From Mastacembelus armatus (lineage: Eukaryota; Chordata; Actinopteri; Synbranchiformes; Mastacembelidae): a DNA stretch of 64,000 bases. The translations under genes and the position numbers were made by a program. Where the stretch lies: contig NW_022872910.1 in NCBI RefSeq assembly GCF_900324485.2, positions 186,001 through 250,000 on the forward strand, in the 5' to 3' direction. The notes beneath the pieces were generated by a model. That model was not told the DNA's origin. It searched no databases and worked only from the letters and a program-made list of their open reading frames with translations. Positions 1 to 10,380 of this stretch are shown piece by piece (within the stretch, counting starts at the first letter, position 1; each line of letters begins with the position of its first letter).

Positions 1-17
1 TGTTTCCTGTCACTGTG

Positions 18-597
18 GGCTGCAGAGCACAGTAGTACACAGCAGAGTCAGACAGCTGAAGCTTCTGGATCTTCAGAGGAACTGATGTCTTGTTGATTTC
101 AGCATTAAATCTGTCTTTCTGAAAGTCTGGATCATTGTCTTCTGATCCAAAAGTGGTACGTCGCAAAATATACTTAGGAAAGTTATTTTCTTCTTGTTTA
201 TACCAGAATAAGTAGTAAGATGTAGCACTGGTCTCAAAAGTACAACCCAGTGTGGCTGTGTCTCCTTCAGCAGCAATGACATCTCCTGTTGGCTGGATCA
301 CTCTGTCTTCTCCTTTACTCTCTGGGGAAGAACAGAACATGCAGAGGAAGAGATGGATCAATGAAGATGATTGATGAAAGCAGAACAATCAGCAGGTTTA
401 AAGAGTTACCTGGCAAAGAGACAGATACATAGACATGTAGAATGAATCTGATTTTTAGGGATCATTGTCAGTGTGAACCATAAAAAGGGCTGATGTCAGC
501 TCAGTGATGTGTTCAAATGTTTGAGGATAAAACATGTTGTACTTTCTATCTTACCAAAGCAAAGAGCAGCAAGAATAATCCACAGCCAATGTTCCAT
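18..597 (-). CDS. TRAV/TRDV variable segment, family F (V1), RSS cut by window edge
   Basis: T-cell receptor V segment supplying an antigen-binding Ig V domain at the T-cell surface. Leader exon 555-597 starts at the Met of [10 protein letters not shown] and ends at a GT donor; a 233-bp phase-1 intron follows; V exon 18-321. The frame is open with Cys in TLGCTFE, Trp in LFWYKQ and YYCALQP at the end. Heptamer CACTGTG (plus strand) lies at 11-17; the nonamer would be outside the window. It differs from the two other F copies in CDR1 and CDR2 and has Ser where they have Cys (ESKGED against ECKGED). TRA versus TRD use cannot be told from sequence. Confidence 0.9.
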
Positions 598-840
598 CTG
601 TCCAAGCAGGTTGAAATGAACAGGAGAAACTAGCTGATGTTCAACATTCAGTCTGAGAATTGTTCTTATTGACACAACGGTTGAACACAGGGCAGAAGTA
701 GTGCACCGCCTACTTGATGATGTGGCCCTCTAGTGGAGGTAAACCGTTGACTTCAACAGTGTGGAAAAAAGGCTTCCAGCAGCTTGTCAGTGTGTCAGCT
801 TGTGTTTTTGTACAGAGACTGTGGGTTTGCTGTCACTGTG

Positions 841-1284
841 GGCCTCACAGCACAGTAGTACAGAGCAGAGTCTGTCACTGCAGCAGAGGAGATCTGCAGA
901 TCCATCTGGGTTTTATCCTCACTCATTTTAAAATCCAGTCCAGAGACCTCCTCTTTTAGTTTCATCCCTGTTCCTGTGTGAGACAAAAGGAACTCTGGTG
1001 GTTTTACTGGATATTGGCGACACCAGTTTCTGGTCTGGAGTATTTGTAGGACAGAGTGACAGTGCTGTCTTCTAAACTGAACTTTTCATTGTTGACTGGA
1101 GTCAGATCTTCACAGCCAACACCTGAAGGGAAACATATCTCTGTTATAACATGTTGGGAAAGTCCTCAATCCAGAAATCACATTCAGGTAACACTGGAAC
1201 TGAACTTCTTTATGCACAATCTTACAAACCTCTTAGAAACAATAGTAACAGTAGAGAAAGTACATAACAGTCCAATGGCAGCAT
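841..1284 (-). pseudogene. TRAV/TRDV V pseudogene, family C (V2), frameshift in CDR1
   Basis: Leader exon 1230-1284 (MLPLDCYVLSLLLL, donor GTTTGT) and V exon 841-1122 are recognisable, with RSS heptamer 834-840 and nonamer-like TGTTTTTGT 803-811. Compared with its relative at 4022-4456, the CDR1 has lost 16 bases: 8 bases stand between the AGA codon and TGG where the relative has 24. This throws the upstream frame into a stop just after the framework-2 region. The 3' half is still readable, ending YYCAVRP. Promoter box GCTCCTCC at 1371-1378. Rearrangement could occur but no in-frame V domain would result. Confidence 0.85.
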
Positions 1285-1289
1285 GTTGA

Positions 1290-1974
1290 ATGAAGATAAT
1301 GTTTCTGGTTTGTGCCTTGAACTCTGTTGAATATGGAAGTTCCTCTCTTCTATAGTTCAGTTCCAGATTAGCTCCTCCCTGAATCTCTGTCTCCTCTTAC
1401 ATCTGTGTTTTCTCTGTTACCCTTCTGTCTGGTACCAGACTGGCAGCAGTATTTTGGATCAGTTGAAGAGGGATTTTCTGATATATCTACTCAAAAAGGT
1501 AGCTGTGTTGGTTCAAAGGATGAATCACCTTTTCACAGGTTGAAACAAGATTAGATAAGATAACACTATATTGGTTATTTAGATATACATCCAGGGTCTG
1601 CACAGACTCTTAGTTCACTCCAAAGTGTAGTGGATCCATACTCAGTCTCACCAAAGGACAGAAGTTGGTAAGGATGAACCTCCATCAGCTGTTTACAGCA
1701 CCAGTGTGTAGTTCTTAAGACTTCTTACGGTTGTGGTCTTTAGACAAACTATTACCTCTTTCTTATTAGAGCAGTCTGAGAATCTCTGTCTGTTTCATTC
1801 TGAGTCAGTATCTTAATGTGTTCAGTTTCATGTAGCTCAATAAAATTCACATTAGCTCTTTTGCTTCTTTTTTGTAGTGAGACAGTGACTGTATTGGAAA
1901 ATTGTCCATATTGATCATATTGTGGTTGGTGGTGACAGATAAGGCCTGCTGTTCCTGAGGTGATTAATTATTTT
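1290..1974. other. Intergenic spacer, nothing recognised
   Basis: Upstream flank of the V2 pseudogene followed by AT-rich sequence. No V exon, RSS or reverse-transcriptase reading was found; the short open frames have no recognisable content. Confidence 0.5.
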
Positions 1975-3009
1975 TAGGGACATGATAACTAACATTATGC
2001 AATGTTTTAGTGCCACCTCCTCTGTTTTAGTTGATGTCCCTCTGTCTTCAGCTGTCTTCAATCAGTTGAACCAGAATCTTTTGTCTGTTCTATCAGAGGT
2101 GGTACAGCACAAGAAACATTCTTATTGTTCTCTAGATGTAATCCCAACACGTCTATTCACGGATGTTTTTGAATCTGTCGGGTCTTGTTTCTTAGTGTTA
2201 ATTCATGTATCTCTGACTACATGGGTAGTCCCAGCAGCATTTAAAAAGAGCTCTGGCACAGCCTCTGCTTACAAAGACCAATCTACATCCTTCTGTGCTC
2301 TCCAATTATAGACCTGTATCCCAGTTGTCTTTTATGTCAAAGGTTTTAGAGAACATTGTTTTTACCCAACTTCAGTCTTTTTTTAAGTGACAGTGGCACT
2401 GAGGAATAATAATGTCTGGAACCATGTGTGGGAATATGTGGGTATGATTAACTGCTTTAGGTCTTATCTCACCTATAAAGTTTTGCTGTAAATATTGATA
2501 ACTACTCATCTTCTTCAACCCCTCTCCTGTGGTGTCCCTCAAGGGTCTGTCCTTGGTCCCTTTTAGTTTTATTTGCACATGCTTCCACTGGAATCTGTCT
2601 TTAAGAAACAGGGCCTCTCTTTTCATTGCTCTGCTGATGATATTCAGATTCATTTACCTTCTAAAGCCATGAGAGATATGTCTTACCAGGCATTTTTCCA
2701 CTGTCTCTCCAACCTAAGAATATGGCTGATGTTTTAAATCTCAGTGAAATTTGATAAACTGATTAATTTAGTAGTGAAATCGAGCTTCCTCCACCTGAGG
2801 TTGCTAAGCAAGGTGAAGTCATTTCTGAAGTTTAATAATTTATTACTAGATTTGATTACTGCAATGCGTCAATCAGTTGTCCCTTTCTTGTCTCCAAATG
2901 GTTCAGAATGCAGCAGCTCGACTTCCAACAAATATTTGTAAATTTGAGTGCATATCCCAGCTTTTGGCTTCTCTTCTCTGACAGATGGTTCATTTTAGAA
3001 TTGTTTTGA
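1975..3009 (+). mobile_element. Degenerate L2-like LINE fragment (RT region)
   Basis: Reading the plus strand gives broken pieces of an L2-type ORF2. A stretch resembling the pre-RT region (CSLDVIPTRLF, then VVPAAFKKS) lies at about 2120-2260, degraded RT follows to about 2700, and the thumb-like part resembling VKSSFFHLRLLAKVKSFL lies at about 2770-2840. Many frameshifts and stops make it an old dead copy. It lies between V2 and V3, opposite in orientation to them. Confidence 0.6.
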
Positions 3010-3095
3010 AGTTACTGGGTTTGTTTTTAGGGCCATAAACAGTGACCCTGAACCAGGAAAAGCGGGTATAGAAGATGGATGGATGGATGGACTTT
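3010..3095 (+). repeat. LINE-type 3' tail ending in (GATG)n
   Basis: The sequence runs from ACCCTGAACCAGGAAAAGCG into a short (GATG) repeat at about 3076-3092. This kind of tail is typical of RTE/Rex-type non-LTR elements and dependent SINEs in fish. The family assignment is from memory and not certain. Confidence 0.45.
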
Positions 3096-3266
3096 AAGTT
3101 ATTACTTATTGTTTTACTCAGCATCAAGCTGATTGTGCTTTGACTTCCTGCAACAAACCACTGAAGTTTAACAGTGTGTATCTCCCTCTGGTGGATGTTG
3201 TGGAGTATTGTGTTGTCTTTGCTTCAAAGGTTTTTGTACAGAGTTTTTGTGTTTCCTGTCACTGTG

Positions 3267-3774
3267 GGCTCCAGAGCACAGTAGTACACAGCAGAGTCAG
3301 ACACTGCAGCAGACTTGATCTCCAGATCCACTTGTTTCTCTTTTGAGTTAATGTGAGCGGAGAAATCTGAACGAACTGGATGAATCAGTTTTCCCTCAGT
3401 GATGTAGAGCAGGAACTCTGGTCTGGATCTCTGGTATTGTCGGTACCACTGGATGCTGTAGATAGCTCCCTCATATGTACAGGTCAGGTTGATGTTTCTT
3501 CCCTCTGCAACAGCTTCTTCTGTTCTTTCTGGTTTGACGCTGTTCATAGAACCCATGGCTGCAAAATGAGCAATTTTCATGTCAGTTAATCTGAAAGAGG
3601 TTCTAACATCAGGAACCTGAACCCAGGTTCTTGACTCTTTCACATGTGATCATTAAAAAGTTCTTGACTAATCAGATGAATATGTTGTTTACATCAACAG
3701 GTTGAATGAGACGCCTGTTTGTGGTCAAACTCACCTATAAAGTGAGATAAAAAGAGAAAGAAGTAAAGCAACAT
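3267..3774 (-). CDS. TRAV/TRDV variable segment, family E (V3)
   Basis: Leader exon 3735-3774 (MLLYFFLFLSHFI) is joined across a 176-bp intron to V exon 3267-3558, which starts at the MGSMNSVKPER region. Cys in NLTCTYE, Trp in IQWYRQY and YYCALEP are all present and the frame is open. RSS: heptamer 3260-3266, nonamer 3229-3237, 22-bp spacer. The leader exon is almost identical to that of family B, so a leader has been shared between V families with very different V exons. Closest relative is the copy at 48599. Probably functional. Confidence 0.9.
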
Positions 3775-4021
3775 GTCTTTGGAGTTGTTGAAGTCAGACA
3801 GCAGATGAACAGTGTTCTTCCACTGCAGTAGAATGAAACAACTAAACAGTGTCTGCTGCACTGCTCTTCTCCTCAGCATCAAGCTGATTGGGCTTTGACT
3901 TCCTGCAACAAACCACTGAAGTTTAACAGTGTTTGTCTCCCTCTGGTGGATGTTGTGGAGTATTGTGTTGTCTTTGCTCCAAAGTTTTTTGTACAGAGTT
4001 TTGGTGTTTCCTGTCACTGTG

Positions 4022-4456
4022 GGCTGCACAGCACAGTAGTACACAGCAGAGTCAGACACTGCAGCAGAGGAGATCTGCAGATCCATCTGGGTTTTATCTT
4101 CACTCACTTTAAATTCCAGTCCATAGACCTCCTCATTTAGTTTCATTCCTGTTCCTGTGTGAGACAAAAGGAACTCTGGTGGTTTTCCTGGATATTGGCG
4201 ATACCAGAAGAAATTTTCACTAGTTGCTTGTCTGGAGTATTTGTAGGACAGAGTGACGGTGCTGTCTTCTACACTGAACTTTTCATTGTTGACTGGAGTC
4301 AGATCTTCACAGCCGACACCTGAAGGAAGACATAACTCTGTAACTTTATGATGCTCAAGGTTTGTCAGTAAAACTCTGTTAATATTGAAAATGTCACCTA
4401 CCTCTTATTGTGAGCAGAATCAAAGTCAGAAACAGGCTGAAGTTCCCTGACAGCAT
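4022..4456 (-). CDS. TRAV/TRDV variable segment, family C (V4), first Ig Cys replaced by Tyr
   Basis: Leader exon 4402-4456 (MLSGNFSLFLTLILLT), an 82-bp intron, V exon 4022-4319. The frame is open: GVGCEDLTPVNNEKFS, then VTLSYKYSRQ where a V domain normally has Cys, FFWYRQ, and YYCAVQP. RSS: heptamer 4015-4021, nonamer 3984-3992 with an extra T (GTTTTTTGT). Promoter box GCTCCTCC at 4539-4546, 83 bp above the ATG. It shares CDR2/FR3 (HTGTGMKL, DKTQMDLQ) with the V2 pseudogene, so these two form a subgroup. Expressibility is likely; disulfide formation is questionable. Confidence 0.88.
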
Positions 4457-4624
4457 CTTAAACACAAAGAGAATCTGACTGTTGTTGGATGAAGCTTCAC
4501 TGTGAACATTTGTCTTTTCTCTGCTGAGTCCAGGTTTTGCTCCTCCTTTAATCATTTCCTCCTTTCTCTCACAGCTCTGACAAACAGTGTTTGTGTCCAT
4601 GTGACTCCTTAACTCTCTCATCAT

Positions 4625-5085
4625 AAACTGTGATATATCGAGAAATTACCAAAATGATGCAATGAAATAGAATTTCTTTTACACATGATCTGGCAGCCTC
4701 TGTTTATTATCATAACATGATATAGCTAATTGTTTAGGACTTGAGGAGCCTGGAGGTGATGCCATCTGGACCTGCAGCTTTTCTCACTTTGATGTTCCTG
4801 AGCTCAGACTCTCTCACCTGGGCTTCATTTAGGGACAGAAATCAACAGGTGGGTCAGGGTGCTGGGTTGTGTCTCAAGATTCTTAGTTGACGTTATCTAG
4901 AAGCTGTAGTGGACCTAAAGCAGCAGAATTATGTTCATATTCCACGATTGAGGAAAGACTTGTACCCTTTTGGGAATTTATGGCTCTAAAACTTTTAACG
5001 ACCTACTAAGGTAATCAACAAGAAAGTGGTACAGGCCTCTCCACCGGCTCTTGATAAAGAAAGTCCCTGCTCACACCCTGCCATA
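4625..5085. other. Spacer with a short minus-strand LINE scrap
   Basis: On the minus strand, about 4735-4830 reads KVRKAAGPDGITSRLLK, matching the pre-RT motif of CR1/Rex1-like LINEs. The remainder shows nothing recognisable. Confidence 0.45.
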
Positions 5086-6275
5086 AATATGTTAACACTT
5101 TTTACCTCTATAGTACCTGCATTATCCACTCTTCTTTGATCACGGGACTAATTCCATCATCCTTTAACGGAGCTGCTGTAATTCCAGTTCTCAAGAAACC
5201 AGGTGCTGACCCCAACAACCTTAAAAACTTTTGTCCAATTTCTCACTTGACATTTATCTCAAAAATTTTGGAAAAGGTCGCAGCTGCAGCCCAGGTTTAT
5301 GCTCATCTTGATGACAAGAATTAGTTTGAATCATTTCAGTCTGGGTTTTGTCCCAAACACAGCACTGAAATGGTCTTGGTGAAGGTCACTAATGATCTGC
5401 TAATGGCTGCTTATGATGGGCTGTTAACCATTCTGGTCTTGCTTTTGTCTCTGTTTCACATTATATATTATGGGACCCCTTAGCAGCTATTGGCATTACT
5501 GGTATTCCTCTCACCTGGTTTACTTCATACAGCTCCAATCGTGTCCATTTTATTCAACTAAAAACATTTTGTTCACAGCCCTATCCTGTCACTAGTATTG
5601 GTCCATGAGGCTCTTTCCCAGGCCCTGTCTTGTTTTTAATCTGATTCCTCCCCCTTGCCCAGATTTCAGGGAATTTGGTATTCACTTGCACTGCTATGCA
5701 GACGATACATGACTTTATTTCTCCACCAAGCCTGACTCTGCTGTTCCACCGACCTGTCTTACTAATTGTTTACATGAAATAAAATTGTGGTTTACTTTAA
5801 ACATTCTAAAGCTTAATAGTAATAAGACTGAAGTTCTTCTGCTGGGCACCAAATTCAACCTCTCAAACTCTTCTTCATAACCTTCAACCGGTTCAAAAAT
5901 CTACTGCTCATATTATAACCGAAACTCCCACCACACAACATCACCCCCACTCTTCAACAGTTTCATTGTCTTCCCATCAATATCGTGTTGATTGCTTGAT
6001 TAAAATTCTCCTCCTTACTATTAAAGCCCTTCATAACCTTGCACCACCTTACCTTTCAAAGGTCCTACGATCATATACTCTTGTTCTTCCACTATGGCTC
6101 TTCTTTCCACACCATCCGCACGTTTCACTACCACGGACTATAGAGGATGTAGTTGCATTGCCCCCCGTCTCTGGAGTGCTCTCCCTGTCCCTGTGTCTTT
6201 TAGTTTAATATCTCTTGTTCCTCTAGTAGTTTTTATTCTTTAAATCTTGTAGATATATAGTATTTTTAAATAGTT
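5086..6275 (+). mobile_element. Degenerate L2-like LINE fragment (RT region)
   Basis: Plus-strand readings contain AAVIPVLKKPGADPNN and [18 protein letters not shown] (about 5170-5275), FQSGFCPKHSTEMVLVKVTN (about 5335-5395) and a CYADDT-like site near 5695. The order is that of an L2 reverse transcriptase. Many stops and frameshifts show it is dead. It fills the space between V4 and V5. Confidence 0.65.
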
Positions 6276-6406
6276 TGAATGCGTATTGTTGTGGTTCAGA
6301 GTGATTTTAATTGTTAACCTTTATTTAACAATCCTAAATCAGCTTTTTATTAAAACATGTCATTCAAAGGTTTTTGTACAGAGTTTTGGTGTTTCCTGTC
6401 ACTGTG

Positions 6407-7028
6407 GGCTGCACAGCACAGTAGTACACAGCAGAGTCAGACACTGCAGCAGAGGAGATGTTCATGCTGATTTGCTTTTCATGCACTTTGACCTTCAGTC
6501 CAGGAACTAGATTATTAAATACTTGTCCTGAAGCAGAGTGTGAGATGAGGAACTCTGGTGGTTTTACTGGATATTGGCGATACCAGAAGAAATAATCACC
6601 AGCTGACAGTTTGGGGTATTTGTAGGACAGAGTGACAGTGCTGTCTTCTAAACTGAACTCTTCTTTGTTGACTGGACTCAGATCTTCACAGCCGACACCT
6701 GAAGGAAGAGATGAATGTTGTTAAAGATGATACTAAACTCTGATAGTCTGTTCCAGTGGTTTTCATGATTCCTGAGTTTTCTATATTTTAGTTCAGATTT
6801 TAACAATTTGAACAACAAAAATGAACAAACACAATAACAGACGTACAAACAGACCAAAGCAGGAACTGAAGTCAGTGTCCACAGTAGAGTTTGTACAGAC
6901 TGACAAACTGAAAGTGACCCATAGCGGTAAAGCTCAGGTTTGGGTCTCATGTCTGATTCCTGCTGTAACCTACCTTTTAGTATGATCAGAACAAGAGAAA
7001 ATATTCCACAGCATTGCAGTGAGAGCAT
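6407..7028 (-). CDS. TRAV/TRDV variable segment, family C (V5), first Ig Cys replaced by Tyr
   Basis: Leader exon 6974-7028 (MLSLQCCGIFSLVLIILK), a 275-bp intron, V exon 6407-6698. The frame is open: GVGCEDLSPVNKEEF, VTLSYKYPKLSAGDYFF (Tyr for the first Ig Cys), WYRQYPVKPPEF, VPGLKVKVHEKQ, YYCAVQP. RSS: heptamer 6400-6406, nonamer 6369-6377. The upstream region carries the GCTCCTCC box at 7112-7119 and a perfect TCR-type decamer at 7138-7147. The leader and 5' region match the copies at 24631 and 50759, but the V exon belongs to the KVKVEEKQ subgroup, so exon and promoter have been recombined. Confidence 0.9.
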
Positions 7029-7137
7029 CTTACAGACAGTATCTGTGTTGTGTTTGCTTTAGATATTGAATGAATCTCACAGTGGGACTAGTTCTGCTCT
7101 TTGACAGATTTGCTCCTCCCTCAACCTGTTCGTCCTC

Positions 7138-7147
7138 TGATATCACT
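7138..7147 (-). promoter_or_regulatory. TCR V-promoter decamer AGTGATATCA
   Basis: The minus strand reads AGTGATATCA about 110 bp above the V5 start codon. This is an exact match to the AGTGAYRTCA (CRE-like) decamer known from mammalian TCR beta V promoters. Function is inferred from match and position. Confidence 0.55.
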
Positions 7148-7149
7148 GA

Positions 7150-8128
7150 ACGTTATCGACGCTAAAATCACTCTGAACAGATAAACCTTTATTTTTCTGC
7201 TGGCTTTTCTTTTTGTTTCTTTTGGCATATTTATGAACATCCTCAAAGAATCCTGTGAAGTCTTGTCTCCAAATGGCAGCATCATAAGTCATTTACACAT
7301 CATTTAAAATCATGGTGAAATTGGTTTTATATAGTCTGGAGATGGCCTCATGTAGGACTTCAGAGACTGAACATTGTGCTGTGGATTTCATAAGTAATTG
7401 ATCAAATTTGCTCCAAAAATGTGTGAGGTCTTCAGGCAGCCACTGTTTTCTACAAAATGACTGTTGGACAACCGCAGCATGTATTTGTGCCTGTAATTAA
7501 AATCAGTGAAGTCAGATGAGATTCTTATTTAGTCTATGGGCAGTTTTATCATGCACACACCAATCCAGCCCTCTCTCAGACAGACTGCCCATGTGAGTCT
7601 ACACTAACAGTACTTCATACTGCATGTGCCTGGTAATCTCCTGGCTCCAAACCAGCTCAGTTTTGCTGTGGTTGGTACAATGATGGAGCTGATGGACTGT
7701 GCATTTGTACAATGAGTATGTACTCAGTGTATCAGTACATCTCTCATTTCTACCTAACACTCAATACACTTCTCATTACAAAAGACACACTTTGCCACTT
7801 CTGTCATTCATGTGTCACTGAATTCAATGAGTTTATTTTTTAATAGTTGGGGCCAAATCCAAGGATGTCAGATTTGGATCCACTCAGCTGCAGAAGGTCC
7901 ATGAACTCCAGCACTGACCTTGGCATTAACAGGTAAAACATCAGGACCAGCTCCTGACACACATTATGATGGAAGGTGCAGCAACATGGTAGAAATGGAC
8001 CTGAATTTGGGAGTATTATAATCCATGTGACCTCAAAGGTTCAGATGACCTGGTACTGATCCTTGTGGTACATCATAACAAATTTGAGCTTAGAATCCTG
8101 GAACGTTGTGTAATGATCATAACTGAGA
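7150..8128. other. Spacer conserved among paralogous blocks
   Basis: No gene is recognised. The same sequence recurs at 24810-25793 and 50940-51915, and inverted at 63192-64000, at high identity, so it travelled with the V genes during duplication. Open frames are short and not shared in content. Confidence 0.6.
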
Positions 8129-8129
8129 C

Positions 8130-8862
8130 CTGATTACATCCACAGGTCACGGACAAGGCTATGGAGCTAGCGTCTGCTCAACCCACCACAGTGATGTAGA
8201 TGTGAGGGCTCTGATAAGAGCTGCAGAGATGGACTGTGCATTTGTCCATCAGCTCCTAGTGATTTCCACCAATATCTTTAACATCTTCTTGGCACATGCT
8301 ACTGTACCTGCATATTTGAAAACCACCACTTTCATCCCAGTGCCCAAGTAGACAAACATCAGCTGTCTGAATGACTACAGACCAGTCGCACTCACACACA
8401 TCATAGCCAAGAGCTTTGAAAGTCTAGTCCTGGGTCATATAACATCTACTCTTTCCTCAACCTTAGACCAACATCAGTATGCATGCAGGGCCAATAGAAT
8501 CACAGAGGCTGCCATAAACACTGCCCTTTACAATGACACACCTGGAGCAGAAGGGGGTGTATGTGAGGATGCTTTTCCTTGACTCCAGCTCAGCTTTTAA
8601 CACCACTGTCCCGAGCAGAGTGGTACTGTGGATTAAAGACTTTCTTAGCACTCACCCACAAATAGTGAGACTGACTCCCAACACATCCCCACCCCTGACC
8701 CACAGCACTGGAACACCACAGGGATGTGTGCTGAGCCCCCTCCCCTGCTCCCTGTACAACTGAACACCTGTTCACGCTGCAAACACAATCATCAAATTTT
8801 CAGACAATACAACAAAAGTGGGGCTGATCGAATGTTGATGAGACAGCTGATGAAGTCTGTGG
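8130..8862 (+). mobile_element. CR1/Rex1-like LINE fragment (RT)
   Basis: The plus strand reads NDYRPVALTHIIAKSFE (about 8370-8420), FLDSSSAFNTTVPSRVV (about 8574-8625) and GTPQGCVLSPLPCSLYN (about 8710-8760), the order of a non-LTR reverse transcriptase. The catalytic YADD position reads FSDN, and stops interrupt it, so it is inactive. It runs into the 3' flank of V6 and recurs with the block at 29809, 51916 and (inverted) 62458. The clade name is from memory of similar fish elements. Confidence 0.65.
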
Positions 8863-8947
8863 CTCCCTCTGCTGGATGTTGTGGAGTATTGTGTTGTCTT
8901 TGCTCCAAAGGTTTTTGTACAGAGTTTTGGTGTTTCCTGTCACTGTG

Positions 8948-9393
8948 GGCTGCAGAGCACAGTAGTACACAGCAGAGTCAGACAGCTGAAGTTTCTGGAT
9001 CTTCAGAGGAACTGATCTGGATGTGGAATTCAGTGTGGATGAAAATCTCTCCCTGTACTCGTCTGGTGTGTTGCCTTCATCCAGTTTAACTCGATTCAGG
9101 ATGAACGTGGGGCTGTTGTTTCCATCCTGTTTGTACCAGTAGAGATAATTATTTGTTGAACTGCTGTTATACAGACAGCCAAGTGTTACTGCGTCTCCTT
9201 CAGTAGCAGTCACATCTCCTTCTGGCTGCAGCACGTTGTCTTTTTGTGCTCTGCATTCTGTAAAACACCAACAAACAGTGTCAGTGTGCTGTTAAAGAGT
9301 CATGTCAATGCTGGAATGATATCAGAGAAACAGAGTTGTGTTCATACCAAGGCACATAGCAGCCAGCAACACTGAGATGAACAGAGGCGTCAT
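8948..9393 (-). CDS. TRAV/TRDV variable segment, family A (V6)
   Basis: Leader exon 9348-9393 (MTPLFISVLLAAMCL), a 90-bp intron, V exon 8948-9257. Open frame: ECRAQKDNVLQPEGDVTA, Cys in TLGCLYN, an N-glycosylation site NSS in CDR1 (SSSTNNYLYW), Trp in [16 protein letters not shown] and YYCALQP. RSS: heptamer 8941-8947, nonamer 8910-8918, 22-bp spacer. It is mirrored with the same protein by the plus-strand copy at 62063-62372. An LINE fragment abuts its 3' flank. Likely functional. Confidence 0.92.
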
Positions 9394-9497
9394 ATGTGCA
9401 GTGTTGAGGAACTGGGAGCTCCAGCCAGTATGAAGAAGGCTGTGATCTCTCTGTTTAGTCTTCATCAACACTAAGTTGGTGGATTAGAAGGAGGAGC

Positions 9498-10341
9498 CTG
9501 ATCACAGTGACAGGGCTCATTCACAGCCCTGTGTTATTCCCCTGCTGACAACTTTACTCTGAATACAGTTTGGACCAGTCTCCTTTCAGTGTCCAACTTG
9601 TCTTGTATGTGATCGTCATTGGACATTTCAGCTGACCCATTTCCTGTTTTACAGCTGCTGCACATTCCCGTTGGTCCCTGACATATAAAGCTGCTAATTG
9701 TTGGGAACCTGCTACGACCCCTTTAATATCTTTTATCACAACTAGTACAAGCCAACTGAGAAGGAACATTTGACAAATGGGACTTTGTAAATTCTCTTCA
9801 GGATTTTTTCTCTTGAATGTAAATATCATGTTTGGTCAAATCAAAGATGGTGGATTTGTTTTGAAGCTTCAATCAAAAATGTTGAAACTTGGTAAAAATC
9901 TTCAGCTGTGAAAGTTTGAATCTTTTGTTGTTTTGAGTTTTTCTGTGTATTTTGATGTCTGAACATATAAACTAGTGATGTCAGTGTGTTATTAGTTAAT
10001 ACTTTAGTGTGAATTTGGGCTGTAGTTCTCCATGTTTCCAAGGATGGTGAACAATGGAAGGAGCTCATTGTGGCCTAATGACCCACAGTGTATGAAGAGG
10101 ATTAACTGAGTAAGTCAGTCTGTTTATTTGTTTTCACGGTTTCTTGTGTCTGAAGCATCAACAGTTGGTTTGTCATTGATGTGGATTTGCTGCTGATGTG
10201 AATCCTCCCCCAGTGTTTCATTAGCAGCTGTAACCACAGGGACTCTGATCAAACAGGAATGAGCAGAATAAATCTGATATGAAGCTGTGGTTTGAATCCC
10301 ACTTCCCTCCCCTTTGAAGAGTAGTCAGATATCTGTGTTCA
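9498..10341. other. Spacer between V6 and V7, block-conserved, non-coding
   Basis: Contains two open frames on the minus strand (9554-9829 and 9841-10068) that recur in the paralogous blocks. The copies differ mostly by amino-acid-changing substitutions, as expected of neutral DNA. No recognisable domain. Confidence 0.6.
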
Positions 10342-10380
10342 GGTTTTTGTACAGACTCTTCTACACTTTGTATCACTGTG

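Noticed and set aside
3895-4140. Plus-strand open frames opposite V exons ([13 protein letters not shown] type), present many times
   Set aside because: These are antisense shadows of the V 3' ends and RSS; their repetition follows from the V copies.
8590-8775. Minus-strand 61-residue frames opposite the LINE RT (also 30173, 53359)
   Set aside because: Antisense shadows of the CR1/Rex1-like reading, not conserved on their own.
9554-9829. Recurrent 91-codon open frame (also 31229, 35846, 61491) that could be a small gene
   Set aside because: The copies differ at many residues and most base changes alter the amino acid, as in neutral DNA. No domain, no spliceable context, and the copies near 15340 and 54350 are broken.
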